64,000 nt of DNA from Gracilaria domingensis (GCA_022539475.1 VCMS01000074.1:141784-205783); one strand, 5' to 3'. Positions 30,306 through 40,855 are shown, counted from the stretch's first letter. Notes: a model not told the origin generated them from the sequence alone. Translations and numbers: made by a program.

Positions 30306-31520
30306 TATTTATGACTAAATATTCGTTCTCATAGCATGCAGAAAACTTTATAAGTGAATGTATTAAGCGCTTGCGAAGCCTAGACAAAATGTTTATGGGT
30401 TTAAGAATTCTTTTAATTTTTTAATGCCTGGATGGCCCAGATGGTGTGAAACCATCTTTTAGAGGAATGATACGTACGTTTTCAAAAAAACATTTTTTTG
30501 TAATGAAGCCCGGCAATGCATCTATAATTTGAAACTAATATCTTTGTTTTGAAGTTTTTTTAATTTCATGAGACCGTTCTTTCCTTTAAATGTACATATT
30601 TTTCGGATTGTTTTGTTCAAAAAGAGAGCTCGACATTGTGATAATTGTGGACGCCATTTTTGGGGAAAACAGCGCGGGTGGTGACAAACCCAAGGAGAGC
30701 GACACAATAAATGCTCGAGAGTACAAGCCCAAACGGGGCGACAAGTTAACGTAGCTCACATGCCTGCAGGAGCAGACAGGATAACCCTAAGATAGCACAA
30801 ACTCTCCGCTAACGAGAAGCGGGAAGAGTAATTAAACGACAGTGTAGTTCGGCGTTCGATGCCAAATTAGAACACAACGATAGAATGCAGCGCCAACAGA
30901 CCAACACACCAAGGCTGTCGGTGGAACAATAGAAGGAGCAAGGTTACAGCGTTCGATCCTGTCGTCGATACAACCATAAACCTACTAACAAGGTGCGGTG
31001 ACGACAGGAAGGGAACCAATGCAATGCGTACCGCTGCGTACGTCCGTCTGGGGGAACATGGATGTAGGTATGATTGCAATGTGCAGACGAGCCCAATGAA
31101 GGGCAGTACAAGGCCATTTTGTAGGGAACGGCGGAGATCGGGCCGCCGGGAATAAGGAAATGTAGAAGGAAAAGTTGGTGGCAGGGAGGCGCAGGCTGCG
31201 GTGAGGGAAGGTGGGATTTCCAAAGGAAAGAAGGTTGGTGACGACGGAAAGGGAGAAAGAAAGGCGAGAGAGGCAAGGATGGGGGGGTTCGTCGAGGGGG
31301 GAAGTGGTCTGCCCGAGTTAGGCTGGCTGTGAAGCCTCGAACTCTTTGGGTTTATATCTACAATTCTTGTGATTCGTATACCCTAATTTTTAACTTGCTC
31401 ACCGTGTAGTCCTAAATGCTCACCATTTAAAACATTTAATGATGTCAGCGCACGGCTCTTCGTTATGTAGGTCGAAGGTTGGTCAGTGATGATATGTCGT
31501 TAGGTCCTGAACCAGTTTAG
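30306..31520. other. Long stretch without a supported gene
   Basis: AT-rich at the left, purine-rich around 31100-31290 (many GGAA and GAAAGG runs). Long - strand frames (30867-31276) are Pro/Leu/Ser-rich by-products of this skew. No motif seen. Confidence 0.4.
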
Positions 31521-31589
31521 TAGCAATGCAGAGGAACAGCAGCGCGAGAGGCGCAACACCAGTACAGACCCAGTGGTACCATCTTCCGT

Positions 31590-31875
31590 TTCAGGCACGC
31601 GGCAGCGCACGGGGCGGAACCTCATCTTTTTTTGCCTCAGGCGCGCCGAAGCGCGCGGCGCGCGACTTCATCGTCTTCAGAGACGCCGCAACGCGCGGCG
31701 CGCAACTTCATTGTCCTTTTCCCTTTGCGCGACGCATCGTGCGGCGCGTAACCTCATTATCCTCATTGGCGCGCCAGAGCAGGCGGCGTGCAGCTTCCTG
31801 CTCTTTGCCGCCGCGGCGAATCGCCCGACCTCATCATCTTCGGCCGCGCGCCGCGGCGCGCGGCGCGTAGCAGTG
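31590..31875. repeat. Degenerate ~57-bp minisatellite
   Basis: The phrase GCGCGGCGCG[CT][AG]ACTTCAT recurs about every 55-60 bp (near 31607, 31657, 31695, 31740 and 31785), separated by T-rich spacers. A + frame through it codes an Arg/Ala-rich repeat peptide, which looks incidental. Confidence 0.6.
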
Positions 31876-31956
31876 AGCGCAGACGGGGCGGCAGATGCAC
31901 GGCGGCGAGCGCAGACGGGGGTGGCGACGGGCGCAGTTTAGGGGTAGAGAGTGATT

Positions 31957-31984
31957 TTATCTCCGGAGCAATCTCCGGAGATAA
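31957..31984. repeat. Perfect 12-bp-arm hairpin
   Basis: TTATCTCCGGAG and CTCCGGAGATAA are perfect inverted repeats separated by CAAT. No ORF follows, and a terminator role is only a guess. Confidence 0.6.
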
Positions 31985-32539
31985 GAAAATCTTTTGGCCG
32001 TGTTCAAGGGAGTGCGGGACAATCCCTTGGAATTGTCTCCACAATAATAACTCCACGTTGGCATAAAATAATTTGATATTTTCAGGACACGTTCATTGAA
32101 CGTCTCCGAAAATTAGCAAATCACAAATATACAAACGAAAAGATACGGATTTTTGAGCCATTAGAAAAACTTTTTGCGCTAAGGTTTTTGTATTTTCAGG
32201 AGGTGCCTATTAGGCACAACAACTATAAGAGCTTAGCGATCGTTTTTGTTTAGAAGCTTGCTTCCCAAAACGCTGATAGGAAACTATAATTTCATAATTT
32301 AATTAGAATAACAAATCGATAATAGCGATATCTATGTGTATTACGTGGGCAACTGTTCCACGTTAAATGTTTGCAGTGAAAATGAAACCTAGCGCGAAGC
32401 ATCTCCGTGCCCTTTGCATTTATCGATCGGCCGCCGAGAAGGTCGCTGGAATGCAATGGCTACGCAGCAATTAGCTGTATGGGCAGAATTCTAACAGTCG
32501 AAAACTCGCGTTGTTCACACGCCACAAAATGCTCCACAG

Positions 32540-33253
32540 TCTCGACGCGACAGTCTGTCGTGCTTGGCAGTTGCATGGCTGGCAGAGACGCCATGTCTGC
32601 TCCGAGAAATCCGGCAAAAGACTTCTCCATTTCTCGGTTACAACTTTCATGTGGCCACCTGTGATATCTACAAGTGCAGTCTGTCGTCGAATCGTTGTGT
32701 TTCGAAAGTCGAAAAGTCATCAGTGATGAGTCATCACAGTATTAGAGGTTTATTCGAATTAGAAGACGCTGTACGTGCTGTACACGTTGTCCAGCAGGTG
32801 CCAGCAATCATCTCGCCAATTGCGTTTGAAGATGAGAAGGAGAGGTACGTGTCCACGTGCTCGTATCGATCTGTTCAAACTCGCCGAACCGACGTTTGGC
32901 ACAGTAAGTTGCGGGCTCTGGGAGAGGAGAGGGGCGATTAACGTTCTCGGCAATGGTTGTGGTGATGCGCTCAACGCGAAACTCCCACGCGCGTTTCAGT
33001 TCACTGGCAGAGACATATCCCCTTTCAGATGCGTGTCGTGAACGCTTGCGAGCTCTCAGCCGCACTGATCGCAAACCGCGTCGTAAAGGTTCAATCATGA
33101 TTACGAACACAATAATTATTGATGCAACAGTACTGTTGCATCAATAAATATAGTCTCGCCGCGACAGTTTGTCGTGCTCGGCAGTTGCATGGCTGACAAA
33201 GACGGCAGGACATTGTCTGCTCGGAGAAATTCGATAAAAGACTTTTCCATTTC
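32540..33253. repeat. Repeat cluster upstream of the 538-aa gene
   Basis: Positions 32540-32634 are repeated at 33153-33253 (GCGACAGTYTGTCGTGCTYGG, then GTTGCATGGCTG). Between them, 32669-32890 recurs downstream of the gene at 35621-35829. A perfect 32-bp palindrome lies at 33116-33147 (TTATTGATGCAACAG and its complement, no loop). On the - strand the first pair reads a similar peptide (MEKSFAGFLGAD and MEKSFIEFLRAD), so it may stem from a duplicated exon. No intact gene. Confidence 0.6.
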
Positions 33254-33732
33254 AATGCTCACCTCGCCTGCATTACGTGCCCGCTTCTCATGTCCTGTCG
33301 CCTGTCACCAGCCTCCGTCATCGTCATCATAACCTCTTTCAGCTCTGTCAGCTTGGGGCATCGAAGCGTCCCTCGCATCGCCACTACACTCTCGCATGTT
33401 TCCATTTCGGGAAAGCTCAGCTTTTCCATCCAAGTGCACAATGCGCAAATATCAGCAGGTTTAAGCAGAGTTTGACATGCTGATGATTTCATGAATTGGG
33501 TAAGTTACAATCTGTTGTCTGCACATACAACCAAAACACAGAACAGCTCTTTACTCTAGCCTCTTCTACTCTAGCCTCTCAAGTCCATAATTGTCTTCTG
33601 CACACCCTCACGTTTTCTCTACCGGCTTCACTACTGTCGTCGTTCTCTCTTTCTGCTGATTACCTACTCGTGCATTCTCGCGCAACTTGAAGGGTTTGTA
33701 AGCTTTCCAAATCAACTTGAGAACACACCATC

Positions 33733-35349
33733 ATGTCCCAAATGTACACCCCGTCCGCCGAGAGTCTGGCTGTCTTTGACCAAATCAAAGCTGAAGTCGA
33801 TAACCAGCGTTCGGCAGCCTTGGCGAGCCTAACGGTCGTTACAAGAGCAAGTGAGGAGACTCGTGGAGAGATACGGAATGGAGACCAATCGCAGAGCTCG
33901 TATACTCATGCGAACAGCTGGTTTAACTCACTTGTCAGCGCGCCAGACAGCACTTCGGCAATTGGCATGGATGTCTTGGAAGAGGTCAAGATTGTCTCTT
34001 TTGACTGGTTTGTAACGGGTTCTTCGCCACAACCGGTCTTCATACCGTTGCCCATCAAGACACAGGTCGTTTCTCAGTTTGTTCCGTCCGCCGAAAGCCT
34101 TGCAGTGTTTGACGAATTGAAAAACGAAGTTGATAAGTCGCGTTCGTCAGCCCTAGTCAGCATGAGAGCGATTGGGAAAAACAATAGCTCTTGTTCTGAG
34201 TACGACTGTGAATCTCTCACGGCAATCTCCACGAGAAGCTGGTGGAAAAAGTCTTCTGGTTACGGCTCCGGTGCCATTGACAGCTGGAAAGCAAAGCGAG
34301 AAGAGGTGGTGAACTGTGGTCAGAATGAGAGTGCCTCTGCCGAATCTGGTTTGTACGCTTCTAACCAACGTTCTGCAACATCTCGGTTGCAAATGTTGGA
34401 AGGTTTGGACAAAGTCGGGTGTCGTCGCGGCAGTACGGAGGCGAAAAGAACGAAGTCAGTCGTTTGGTGGGACCAGGTTGCATCGCGAAACGAATGCAAG
34501 AAAAATCTGGACGTGTCTCGAAGCATTCTAAAGAGACAGACAACGTACGTGATGGAAAATACCGCGGTACCGACGACAAGAGTGACCAGGAAGGATGATT
34601 GTGAACGTATCGCCAACACGAAGGGCACAGAGAAGAAAGGGTTGGGATTGGGCTTCACCTCATCACACAACAGCCTGGAAATCAAGTCATCCCTTAACGA
34701 AACTGAGCAGAAGAAGATCTCAAACGGTAGGGCTTCTCAGAATGTTAGCCCGGATGACGTTAACGTTGAAGATTCATTGCCCCATACAGCTGCAAACGCT
34801 ACGCACTCAAAACATGTGTCAGTTTCAAGGGTTGGGTATAACGCAAGTGTTCTCCAAAGCGACCGACTGCGCAGAGACGACGAAGGAAGCGCGTACAGGA
34901 AATGGTATGGTGCCAGACGCAAGACGCCGAGTCGTCGGAAACCGGTGTTTGGCCCGATGACAGAGAAGCAAATGGAGGCAGCTGAATGGTGCAACAAAGT
35001 GAAGGAGTACCACAGGACACTTGACGGAGAAGTAGCGGAGAACTGCCAGCTCTGGGACCGAGCGCATATCCCGTTCCAGCTTCGGGCTTCCAAACCCAGC
35101 GTGGCATCAGGCGCATCGTGCGGGTGGGAGCTGAATGATGACCTTGTACGAAGAATGCAGGGGCGAATCAGAAAGAGAGCGGCTCCAGGAGGAAGGCGGA
35201 GCGGGCGGGTGAAGACTGGGTTGAAGACATGGTGGGCTCGGGTGCAAGAGAGGATGTCGATGCTCGCGTCAGCGATGGCGAGCAAGCTCGAAGGGTTGTC
35301 GGAGGCGGTGCACAGATTGATTTGCGCATTGCAGTCAGCCGTTCAATGA
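33733..35349 (+). CDS. Orphan protein, 538 aa, with internal duplication
   Basis: A single frame runs from the ATG at 33733 (context CACCATCATGTCC) to TGA at 35349. Two segments are related: SAESLAVFDQIKAEVDNQRS (about 8-27) and SAESLAVFDELKNEVDKSRS (about 118-137), each a predicted amphipathic helix. The middle is hydrophilic and Ser/Thr/Lys-rich. The C-terminal region has several Trp (WCNKVKEYHRTLDGEV, CGWELNDDLVRRMQ) and a basic segment RKRAAPGGRRSGR that could be a nuclear localisation signal. No signal peptide, membrane segment or known domain. The upstream leader repeats TCTACTCTAGCCTCT. The gene sits between direct copies of one repeat (32669-32890 and 35621-35829). Function unknown. 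Confidence 0.75.
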   Translation: MSQMYTPSAESLAVFDQIKAEVDNQRSAALASLTVVTRASEETRGEIRNGDQSQSSYTHANSWFNSLVSAPDSTSAIGMDVLEEVKIVSFDWFVTGSSPQPVFIPLPIKTQVVSQFVPSAESLAVFDELKNEVDKSRSSALVSMRAIGKNNSSCSEYDCESLTAISTRSWWKKSSGYGSGAIDSWKAKREEVVNCGQNESASAESGLYASNQRSATSRLQMLEGLDKVGCRRGSTEAKRTKSVVWWDQVASRNECKKNLDVSRSILKRQTTYVMENTAVPTTRVTRKDDCERIANTKGTEKKGLGLGFTSSHNSLEIKSSLNETEQKKISNGRASQNVSPDDVNVEDSLPHTAANATHSKHVSVSRVGYNASVLQSDRLRRDDEGSAYRKWYGARRKTPSRRKPVFGPMTEKQMEAAEWCNKVKEYHRTLDGEVAENCQLWDRAHIPFQLRASKPSVASGASCGWELNDDLVRRMQGRIRKRAAPGGRRSGRVKTGLKTWWARVQERMSMLASAMASKLEGLSEAVHRLICALQSAVQ

Positions 35350-35591
35350 AGTCATGCAGACGGCGATGAGGAGGGAGATCGGCGGCGAGGGCATCGAGCT
35401 CAAGCAAAACGTTTTGTGTAGCGCCGCTCTCTCTTCTTACCTTCAATTAAAATGACGTGAATCACGCCAACGTGTGGTTCGTGGCGATGTGTACAATTTG
35501 TGCTCCGCGCAGTTTGCCAGCGCTCTGGCCTGCGGCTGGTGCCCCCGACGGCGGCAGATGGCAGCGCTGGTGCCGCGGAGTAATTCGCAAA

Positions 35592-35623
35592 GTACCGACG
35601 GTACATACAGGTACCGTCGGTAC
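35592..35623. repeat. 32-nt perfect hairpin
   Basis: GTACCGACGGTAC and GTACCGTCGGTAC pair perfectly around a 6-nt loop, immediately before the repeat at 35621-35829. Confidence 0.75.
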
Positions 35624-35829
35624 AAGTGCAGTCTGTCGGCGACTCGTTGTGTTTCGAAAGTCTAAAACTCATCACGCTCCTGGAGGTTTATTCGAATTTA
35701 AAAGACGCTGTACGTGCTGTGCACGTAGTCCAGCAGGTGCCAGCAATCATCTCGCCAATTGCGTTTGAAGGTGAGAAGGAGAGGTATGTGTCCACGTGCA
35801 CGTATCGATCTGTTCAAACTCGCCAAACT
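35621..35829 (+). repeat. Second copy of the 32669-32890 repeat
   Basis: It shares CAAGTGCAGTCTGTCG, AAGACGCTGTACGTGCTG, CCAGCAATCATCTCGCCAAT and ATCGATCTGTTCAAACTCGC in the same order and orientation, with few differences. Together the two copies bracket the 538-aa gene. Confidence 0.85.
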
Positions 35830-35848
35830 CGCCGCTGAATCTCGCTTC

Positions 35849-35897
35849 ATCGACATTTGCCAGACGCCCCTCTCAGGGGCGTCTGGCAAATGTCGAT
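35849..35897. repeat. 49-bp perfect palindrome
   Basis: Arms of 23 bp (ATCGACATTTGCCAGACGCC..) are exact complements with a 3-nt centre (CTC). It lies between the repeat ending at 35829 and the first recognisable coding sequence of the cysteine-module gene. Confidence 0.85.
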
Positions 35898-35911
35898 GGG
35901 TTGACTGCAGG

Positions 35912-37125
35912 GTAGCGCTTGTCACTACGGCTTGTTTGCTGGTGACGCTGGTATTCGGAGATGTACAACATGTTCAACATGTTCGACTCCCGAGAAAATG
36001 TTTGGGTCAGCAAAATGTGTTCCGTGCGAGCCCGATCACTACGGCAGAGCGGCGGGAGGGTATTCGACTTACATTTCTGTATGCCGTGATTGCCCAAATA
36101 ACACGAAATCGTACGCCCCAGGGGCAGGAATCTGCAGGCGTATCGATGGTTCGTGTCCACGAGGGTACTTGCAGACTTCGGCTGGTGACTGCGTGTGATG
36201 CAGGACGGATGAGAAGTACGACTTGGAAGAGGAGCGGTGTGTTTCATGTCCTCGAGATGAGGGAAGCGATGGCGGGCTTCCGCTGAAATACGCGCCATGC
36301 CCAGCCGTTATCCAAGCAGAGGTGAGGAACTCGAAATGGGTTTCATAGAATTTCAACGGAAGACCGCTCATGGGCAACGATAGCTGTGGTGCTGGTTACC
36401 GTATGTATACGTCGGCATTTGCCTGTTGTTGCCCGTTTCTGCTCCGCGTGTGATGCAGGATTCTACAGCTCTGAGGATGATTCATCTGAGTGCCTTCCAT
36501 GCGCGAGTGGCTCAGTTTCAAGAGAGGGAGCATCGAGCTGCGAAGCATGTCCGGAGGGAATGGTGGCCGATGAACAGCAGAAAAAATGCGTTGTTCGCCA
36601 GCCATATTTTCCACTTGGCACCGACCTGTTCGTACACAATGAGAGCATCGCCCGCACTTCTCGCGTGAAGGATGGATGTGCAATCTCCGAAGATGGCTCT
36701 TCATACTCATGCCCGCCGTGCAGTCGCGGCCGTATCGTGGTTACTTGGACGTCGACGGATGTGAAAAGTGCCCAGGTGATGAAGTACACGACTATGAGGG
36801 AGATTGCGGGTGTCGCGGACCGCTGGCTCAGAATGTTGGAATGACAAACGAAACGTGCTCAACGCGTGCCCGACGGGTAGCTGCGGGACGCAGCGCAGTG
36901 CACCCCGGAGGTGAGAACGAGTGTGTCAAGTGTCCCGCCGGGACGTTTCGCGCGGTGGCCACGATGGAGCGCCTGAGAAGCTCCGCCTGTTACAGATGCC
37001 CTGCTACTAAGCCATGTGAGAAATGTGCTCCGGGGTTCGTGCCCAGACGCGGAGGTGCTGCGTCGTGCGAGAAGTGCCCGGCGGGGAGTTTTCAGCTATT
37101 TTCAGCTACGGAGCTGGCGACATAA
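35912..37125 (+). pseudogene. Ephrin-receptor-like (GCC2/GCC3) cysteine-module gene, broken or heavily spliced
   Basis: The + strand codes a chain of modules with the C-x2-C-P-x-G pattern: RRCTTCSTCS, CVPCEPDHYG, CRDCPNNTKS, CPRGYLQTSAGDC, RCVSCPRDEG, CLPCASGSVS, CEACPEGMV, CPAGTFRAV, CEKCAPGFVPRRGG and CEKCPAGSF. Three interruptions occur. A TGA at 36196-36198 is in frame. A 58-bp intron at 36401-36458 (GTATGT...TGATGCAG) is well supported because it joins SCGAGY to RFYSSEDDSSEC; a 27-nt gap at 36322-36348 (GTGAGG...CATAG) is also needed to keep frame. A one-base shift lies at about 36722-36745. The 5' end (no ATG; acceptor-like CTGCAG before 35911) and 3' end are open. Family members are extracellular; this copy may be non-functional. 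Confidence 0.6.
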
Positions 37126-37847
37126 TAACACAGACATGGAATGCCTGCGCTTTGGTGCTGCCTGTGCGCCGGTGGCGTTCAACGACCGGCTGGATATGCG
37201 CGTTACCGGTTCTGGTGGGATGTGGTACACGCGCAAAACTGCATTGCATGCTCAGGTGCACTCCGCGCTACGTGCAACACGTGCTCGCATTGACATACAC
37301 ACACACTTACTGTAATTATAAAACTTATAGCCCAGCCGCCCTAGTTCATATTCATATTTCAATGTAATAGTAACATACACGTGTACTTTTGCAGATGTAT
37401 ATACATGTGTAGCATTCGGAAGAATACTCCACTCATTTTGGCTCAAACTTGGCAAATATATCCCAAGTTTTTTGACAATTTTGGGAATTGTTACAACAAA
37501 AGTACACACAATGTGTGTGTATGTCATACACAATTATTGTGTACGCGTGTACTTCTGCATTGCACAAGTACACGCGTACACAATAATAATTACTGCGTGT
37601 AGTTTGAGCACGAGGTTTTTGATCATAAATAAATAAGCTTGTGACAAAAAATTATGATATGCAACAAAATGTTTCTTTTGACAAGTACAATACGTAGATT
37701 CTATTAGAATAATCTTTCAAAGAGTGCTTCGCCCCAACTGCTTTTCAAGGTCGGTGCAGGAGATGGTTCTTGTCACATCTTGCTCAGAGTGGTTTGAAGA
37801 ACACCATCACCGCACGCACCGCATTGCTCGCTACAGACCAAACCAGA
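37126..37847. other. AT-rich spacer with a long hairpin
   Basis: The first 200 bp may still belong to the cysteine-module gene in another frame (around ECLRFGAACAPVAF). The rest is AT-rich and has a 60-bp inverted structure at 37532-37591 (AATTATTGTGTACGCGTGTACTT and a near complement). Confidence 0.5.
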
Positions 37848-38954
37848 ATGACAGAGGACGCTGATACTAGCCTCGCCGCCGAGTGGATTGATATTACTCT
37901 TGTCGTACTCGCAGCATTACTGCAGCTGAGGATTAATTCTTACCAGGCTGAGTCTCGAATCTTGCGAAAACTGCAAAACCCCTTGAGAAAACATATCGGA
38001 AAGGACTTAAAGGAGAAATCGCCGGAGAGAAGATTTGCTGAGCTGGTTTTGCAGATGTGTAAAGGAGACAACCGACGATCTGGACGAATGGTGACCTCTA
38101 TTTTCAACTGGTTCTACTTGTCAGCGGGCTCGCTTCAGATTCTTGTAACGGATTTGCGGATTACGGATTCGTACTTAGCTCTAACTGTACCGATGCTTGT
38201 TCGATCTTTTATCGTACTAGGAACAGGAGTGCTGAGTGCCTCGTTGATAATTATTATTCTTGCCATTTCCATAGCGTACCTCCTTCTAGTGTGTGTTTCG
38301 GCTGCAGGGCATTTCTCTGTATCCGAAGAAGTACTTTTTGTTGTATCAGTCTCACACTGGATTATGGTGGGCATATTCATTCTTGATTCGACAGTCGAGT
38401 TTTATTACGAGTGGCGTGGATCCGACGACAACTTGTTCTGTGTGTCCCAAGCCATCTGGAAGAATCGTGCAAACGCAGCTCAAAGGCGCAGACTGGAGAA
38501 AATGACGAGTCGTATGCGTGGCACAGCGGTGCAAGAACAGCGTCGTCGATGGCGACTGCCTTCGAGACGAATTATAATGGACTTTGTGGTTTTGCCTATA
38601 TATTTCGGACTATCCGTGATTTCGTATCATAATGTCGCGAGTTCTACCGTTATGGCTAAATACTTAGTCTTGGAAGTGCTGGAGATGCTTTCTGTTTTCA
38701 TGTCCACCGCAAACAACTATCTGGTAGAACCGAGACTATTTGTTGAGTTGCTGAGAATTGCATATGAAGTTGAAGAGGAAGATGTTCAAAACTTGGGTTC
38801 TCAGAGCTCAAAGAAGCAACTTCCGCTGAGCAACATGAAAAGCAAAAGTGCTCCTAGCGCAACACGCGAGGCCTCTGCTTCCATTTGTGAGGATTGCTTT
38901 CGAGATCTATCCGAATGCGTGTCTTCTGGCTCTGAAGAGAGCGATGTAAAATGA
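37848..38954 (+). CDS. Multi-pass membrane protein, 368 aa
   Basis: The first ATG in the frame is at 37848; the frame itself is open from before 37770. Hydrophobic segments are WIDITLVVLAALLQL near the N-terminus, a long double-length one containing FIVLGTGVLSASLIIIIL and AISIAYLLLVCVSAA, then VLFVVSVSHWIMVGIFIL and IIMDFVVLPIYFGLSVI, so about four to six membrane spans. A basic loop (QRRRLEKMTSRMRG, RRRWRLPSRR) separates the last two and should face the cytosol. The C-terminal 70 residues are acidic and Ser-rich with CEDCFRDLSEC. No transporter or channel signature recognised. Confidence 0.7.
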   Translation: MTEDADTSLAAEWIDITLVVLAALLQLRINSYQAESRILRKLQNPLRKHIGKDLKEKSPERRFAELVLQMCKGDNRRSGRMVTSIFNWFYLSAGSLQILVTDLRITDSYLALTVPMLVRSFIVLGTGVLSASLIIIILAISIAYLLLVCVSAAGHFSVSEEVLFVVSVSHWIMVGIFILDSTVEFYYEWRGSDDNLFCVSQAIWKNRANAAQRRRLEKMTSRMRGTAVQEQRRRWRLPSRRIIMDFVVLPIYFGLSVISYHNVASSTVMAKYLVLEVLEMLSVFMSTANNYLVEPRLFVELLRIAYEVEEEDVQNLGSQSSKKQLPLSNMKSKSAPSATREASASICEDCFRDLSECVSSGSEESDVK

Positions 38955-39169
38955 TACATCTTGACTCGTCACAAAAAGGGTGATGAAAGTAATTTAATTT
39001 GTATGCCATAAGCTACATGTATAGGTCTCTCGTATGGACTACAATAGGCTACGTTTCTGTGAAGGATTATCAGCACAACGTGTGCGTTTTTTTGTGCATT
39101 ACGTATATTTTCATATGTTCTACTTTTTTGTATTCTATTTCACTATTTTTGTGTTAGTGTGTACACTGC

Positions 39170-39352
39170 CAGGGGCGTATTTGTGACTAACTATTTTCAA
39201 AAAAATAGACGTTTGACTGACTATAACAACAATGAAAATAGTCAATACCTATTTTTTAAATATTTTTGAACATATATGACTACAGATTTTGAAATAATTG
39301 GTAACTATGACTTTCCAAAATAGAAAAATAGTAAGTCACAAATACGCCCCTG
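39170..39352. mobile_element. hAT-like MITE (183 bp)
   Basis: The ends are inverted repeats of about 27 bp with one mismatch, starting CAGGGGCGTATTTGTGACT on each strand. A CAGGGGCG start is common in hAT-family MITEs. No clear 8-bp target duplication is seen (flanks TACACTGC and GTTAGTAA), so the family call is tentative. A related single end lies at about 61323-61345. Confidence 0.65.
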
Positions 39353-40045
39353 GTTAGTAAATTTATGAATTGAACGCCAAAGAGTCTGGAGCGTAAATGT
39401 TCACGACTCTTGTGACCTCTAATTAAGAGACAATCCATCATCCGCTCTCCTGGAGCAGAGTTGTACTCGCGATCTTGTAAACTGTGTTTTTATTTACTCC
39501 ATCGGTTCTCTGCGAACTTGACCCTCGTCTCGTAACGGGCGTCGTAAACTCTTCACAGTCCAAGTTCGGAACCATCCTCTTCATCGACAGTATCTGGCAT
39601 TTTTCGTATAGTTTCGGGCACTGTTTTGATCTAATATTCTGGGTTTGTGGCTCCTTGCTTGTTTGGCCGCCATTTGCATATGTACTGTGATTTTAGCAGC
39701 GTTTTACGCACATACGATTGGCATAAATAGTAAGAGAGACTCATTAGTCCGACGACTGAGAGAAGCTACCAAACCACGCAAAAAATGGTCGCCAACTTGG
39801 AGCTAGATCCCAAGTATACTTGTCTAGCTTCTAATAGTCATCTATCTTGATTAGCGGGAACTGCAATACAACGTCTCTGTCGCACTTAGCTCTCTCTTTC
39901 TGCCACAGTCAGCCCCAAGGTCCCAAACAATCCGACATCGAGAAACAGAGTATATATCTCGAACAATCTTTGTTTTTATGTATCTATCTGTGGAGCCACG
40001 GCGTTCGAAGATACAGAGACGGATTCCTTCGAAGATCAATGGCTT
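39353..40045. other. Intergenic stretch
   Basis: No gene supported. Some short open frames exist on both strands without motifs. Confidence 0.4.
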
Positions 40046-40504
40046 CTAGCTCCTCATAGGAGGCCCAGTTACTGGCGCCCGGATTGAACATTGGTGAGCC
40101 CGCATAGCAGGAAAGCCCAAGTTCCACGGCTCCATCGGCGGCTGGTGGTATTGTGTTGGATAAAAATGCCCAGCTTGGGAAGGAGGCGCGGAGCGAAAGC
40201 CGGAAAATCCAGTTGGCGGTGCACCTGCGCCCGCTGCCTGCGGAGGTGCGTTCACGACGTTTGATTACCAAGGCCCAGCTCCCTGGTTGGTATGGTTCTG
40301 TTGGTTGTACTGGATGTTCATCACCTTGGCAGACGAAGTAGGCGACGCAGCTGCTGATGTAGCCCGAGGTGTCGGAGGAGAAAAACGATTCGCGTGAGCA
40401 CGTCCTGCGCTCACAGACGAGGAGACTAGGGGTATCGCTGGGGGCGAGAAGAAATCACGTGCGGGTGCTGTGCGAATACGAAAAGTCGGTAACTCCACGC
40501 TCAT
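40046..40504 (-). pseudogene. Pro/Ala/Gln-rich fragment resembling part of the 51.5-kb ORF
   Basis: Two - strand frames in succession (MSVELPTFRIRTAPARDFF.. to a stop at about 40267, then APPQAAGAGAPPTGFSGF and FRSAPPSQAG) code low-complexity sequence. GAGAP-x-GF-x-GFRSAP also occurs on the + strand in the 51540-52205 ORF (GAGAPSGFQTGFRSAPLP), so the two may derive from the same kind of element. A 31-40-nt intron or an indel separates the frames. It lies just left of, and in the opposite orientation to, the + strand LTR-like sequence at 40856. Confidence 0.35.
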
Positions 40505-40855
40505 CGCGGTGGGTTTTTACACTCTCGCGAGGCGAGGTGGTCCATTGCTCCCGCAATCCGTTTACTTCTTAACGAGGGAGATTTGTAGAGCAACAAGTTT
40601 TCCGGAACTTCGTCGCTTATGCGATTCATACTAATCGCTTCGGTACGGAGGTAAGATATAGCTTTTTATGAGTTGTACGAGGATTTGCCAAGATTATTTC
40701 TTGGGAATGGTCACAATGGGAATTGGTCGCAGTCGTGTACACAGCCTTGCTGGATTCTTCACACACATGTAGTGCTTGCCACGCTCAATCATAGGAAGAA
40801 CTAGTAATATTTCTAAAGTTTTAGATATTTAGAGTATTCTACTAATTTTCACCCT
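40505..40855. other. Short AT-rich spacer before the LTR-like sequence
   Basis: No gene, repeat or motif that I can support. Confidence 0.4.

Noticed and set aside
30867-31276. Pro/Leu/Ser-rich - strand frames
   Set aside because: Explained by the purine-rich + strand of this stretch.
31526-31941. Arg/Ala-rich ORF over the minisatellite
   Set aside because: The peptide simply follows the 57-bp DNA repeat, and neighbouring frames are equally open.
36196-36198. In-frame TGA as a selenocysteine codon
   Set aside because: The position is within a cysteine-rich module, but the identical GTGTGATGCAG context at a supported splice acceptor and a nearby frameshift favour an intron or pseudogene. 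No SECIS-like element was identified.
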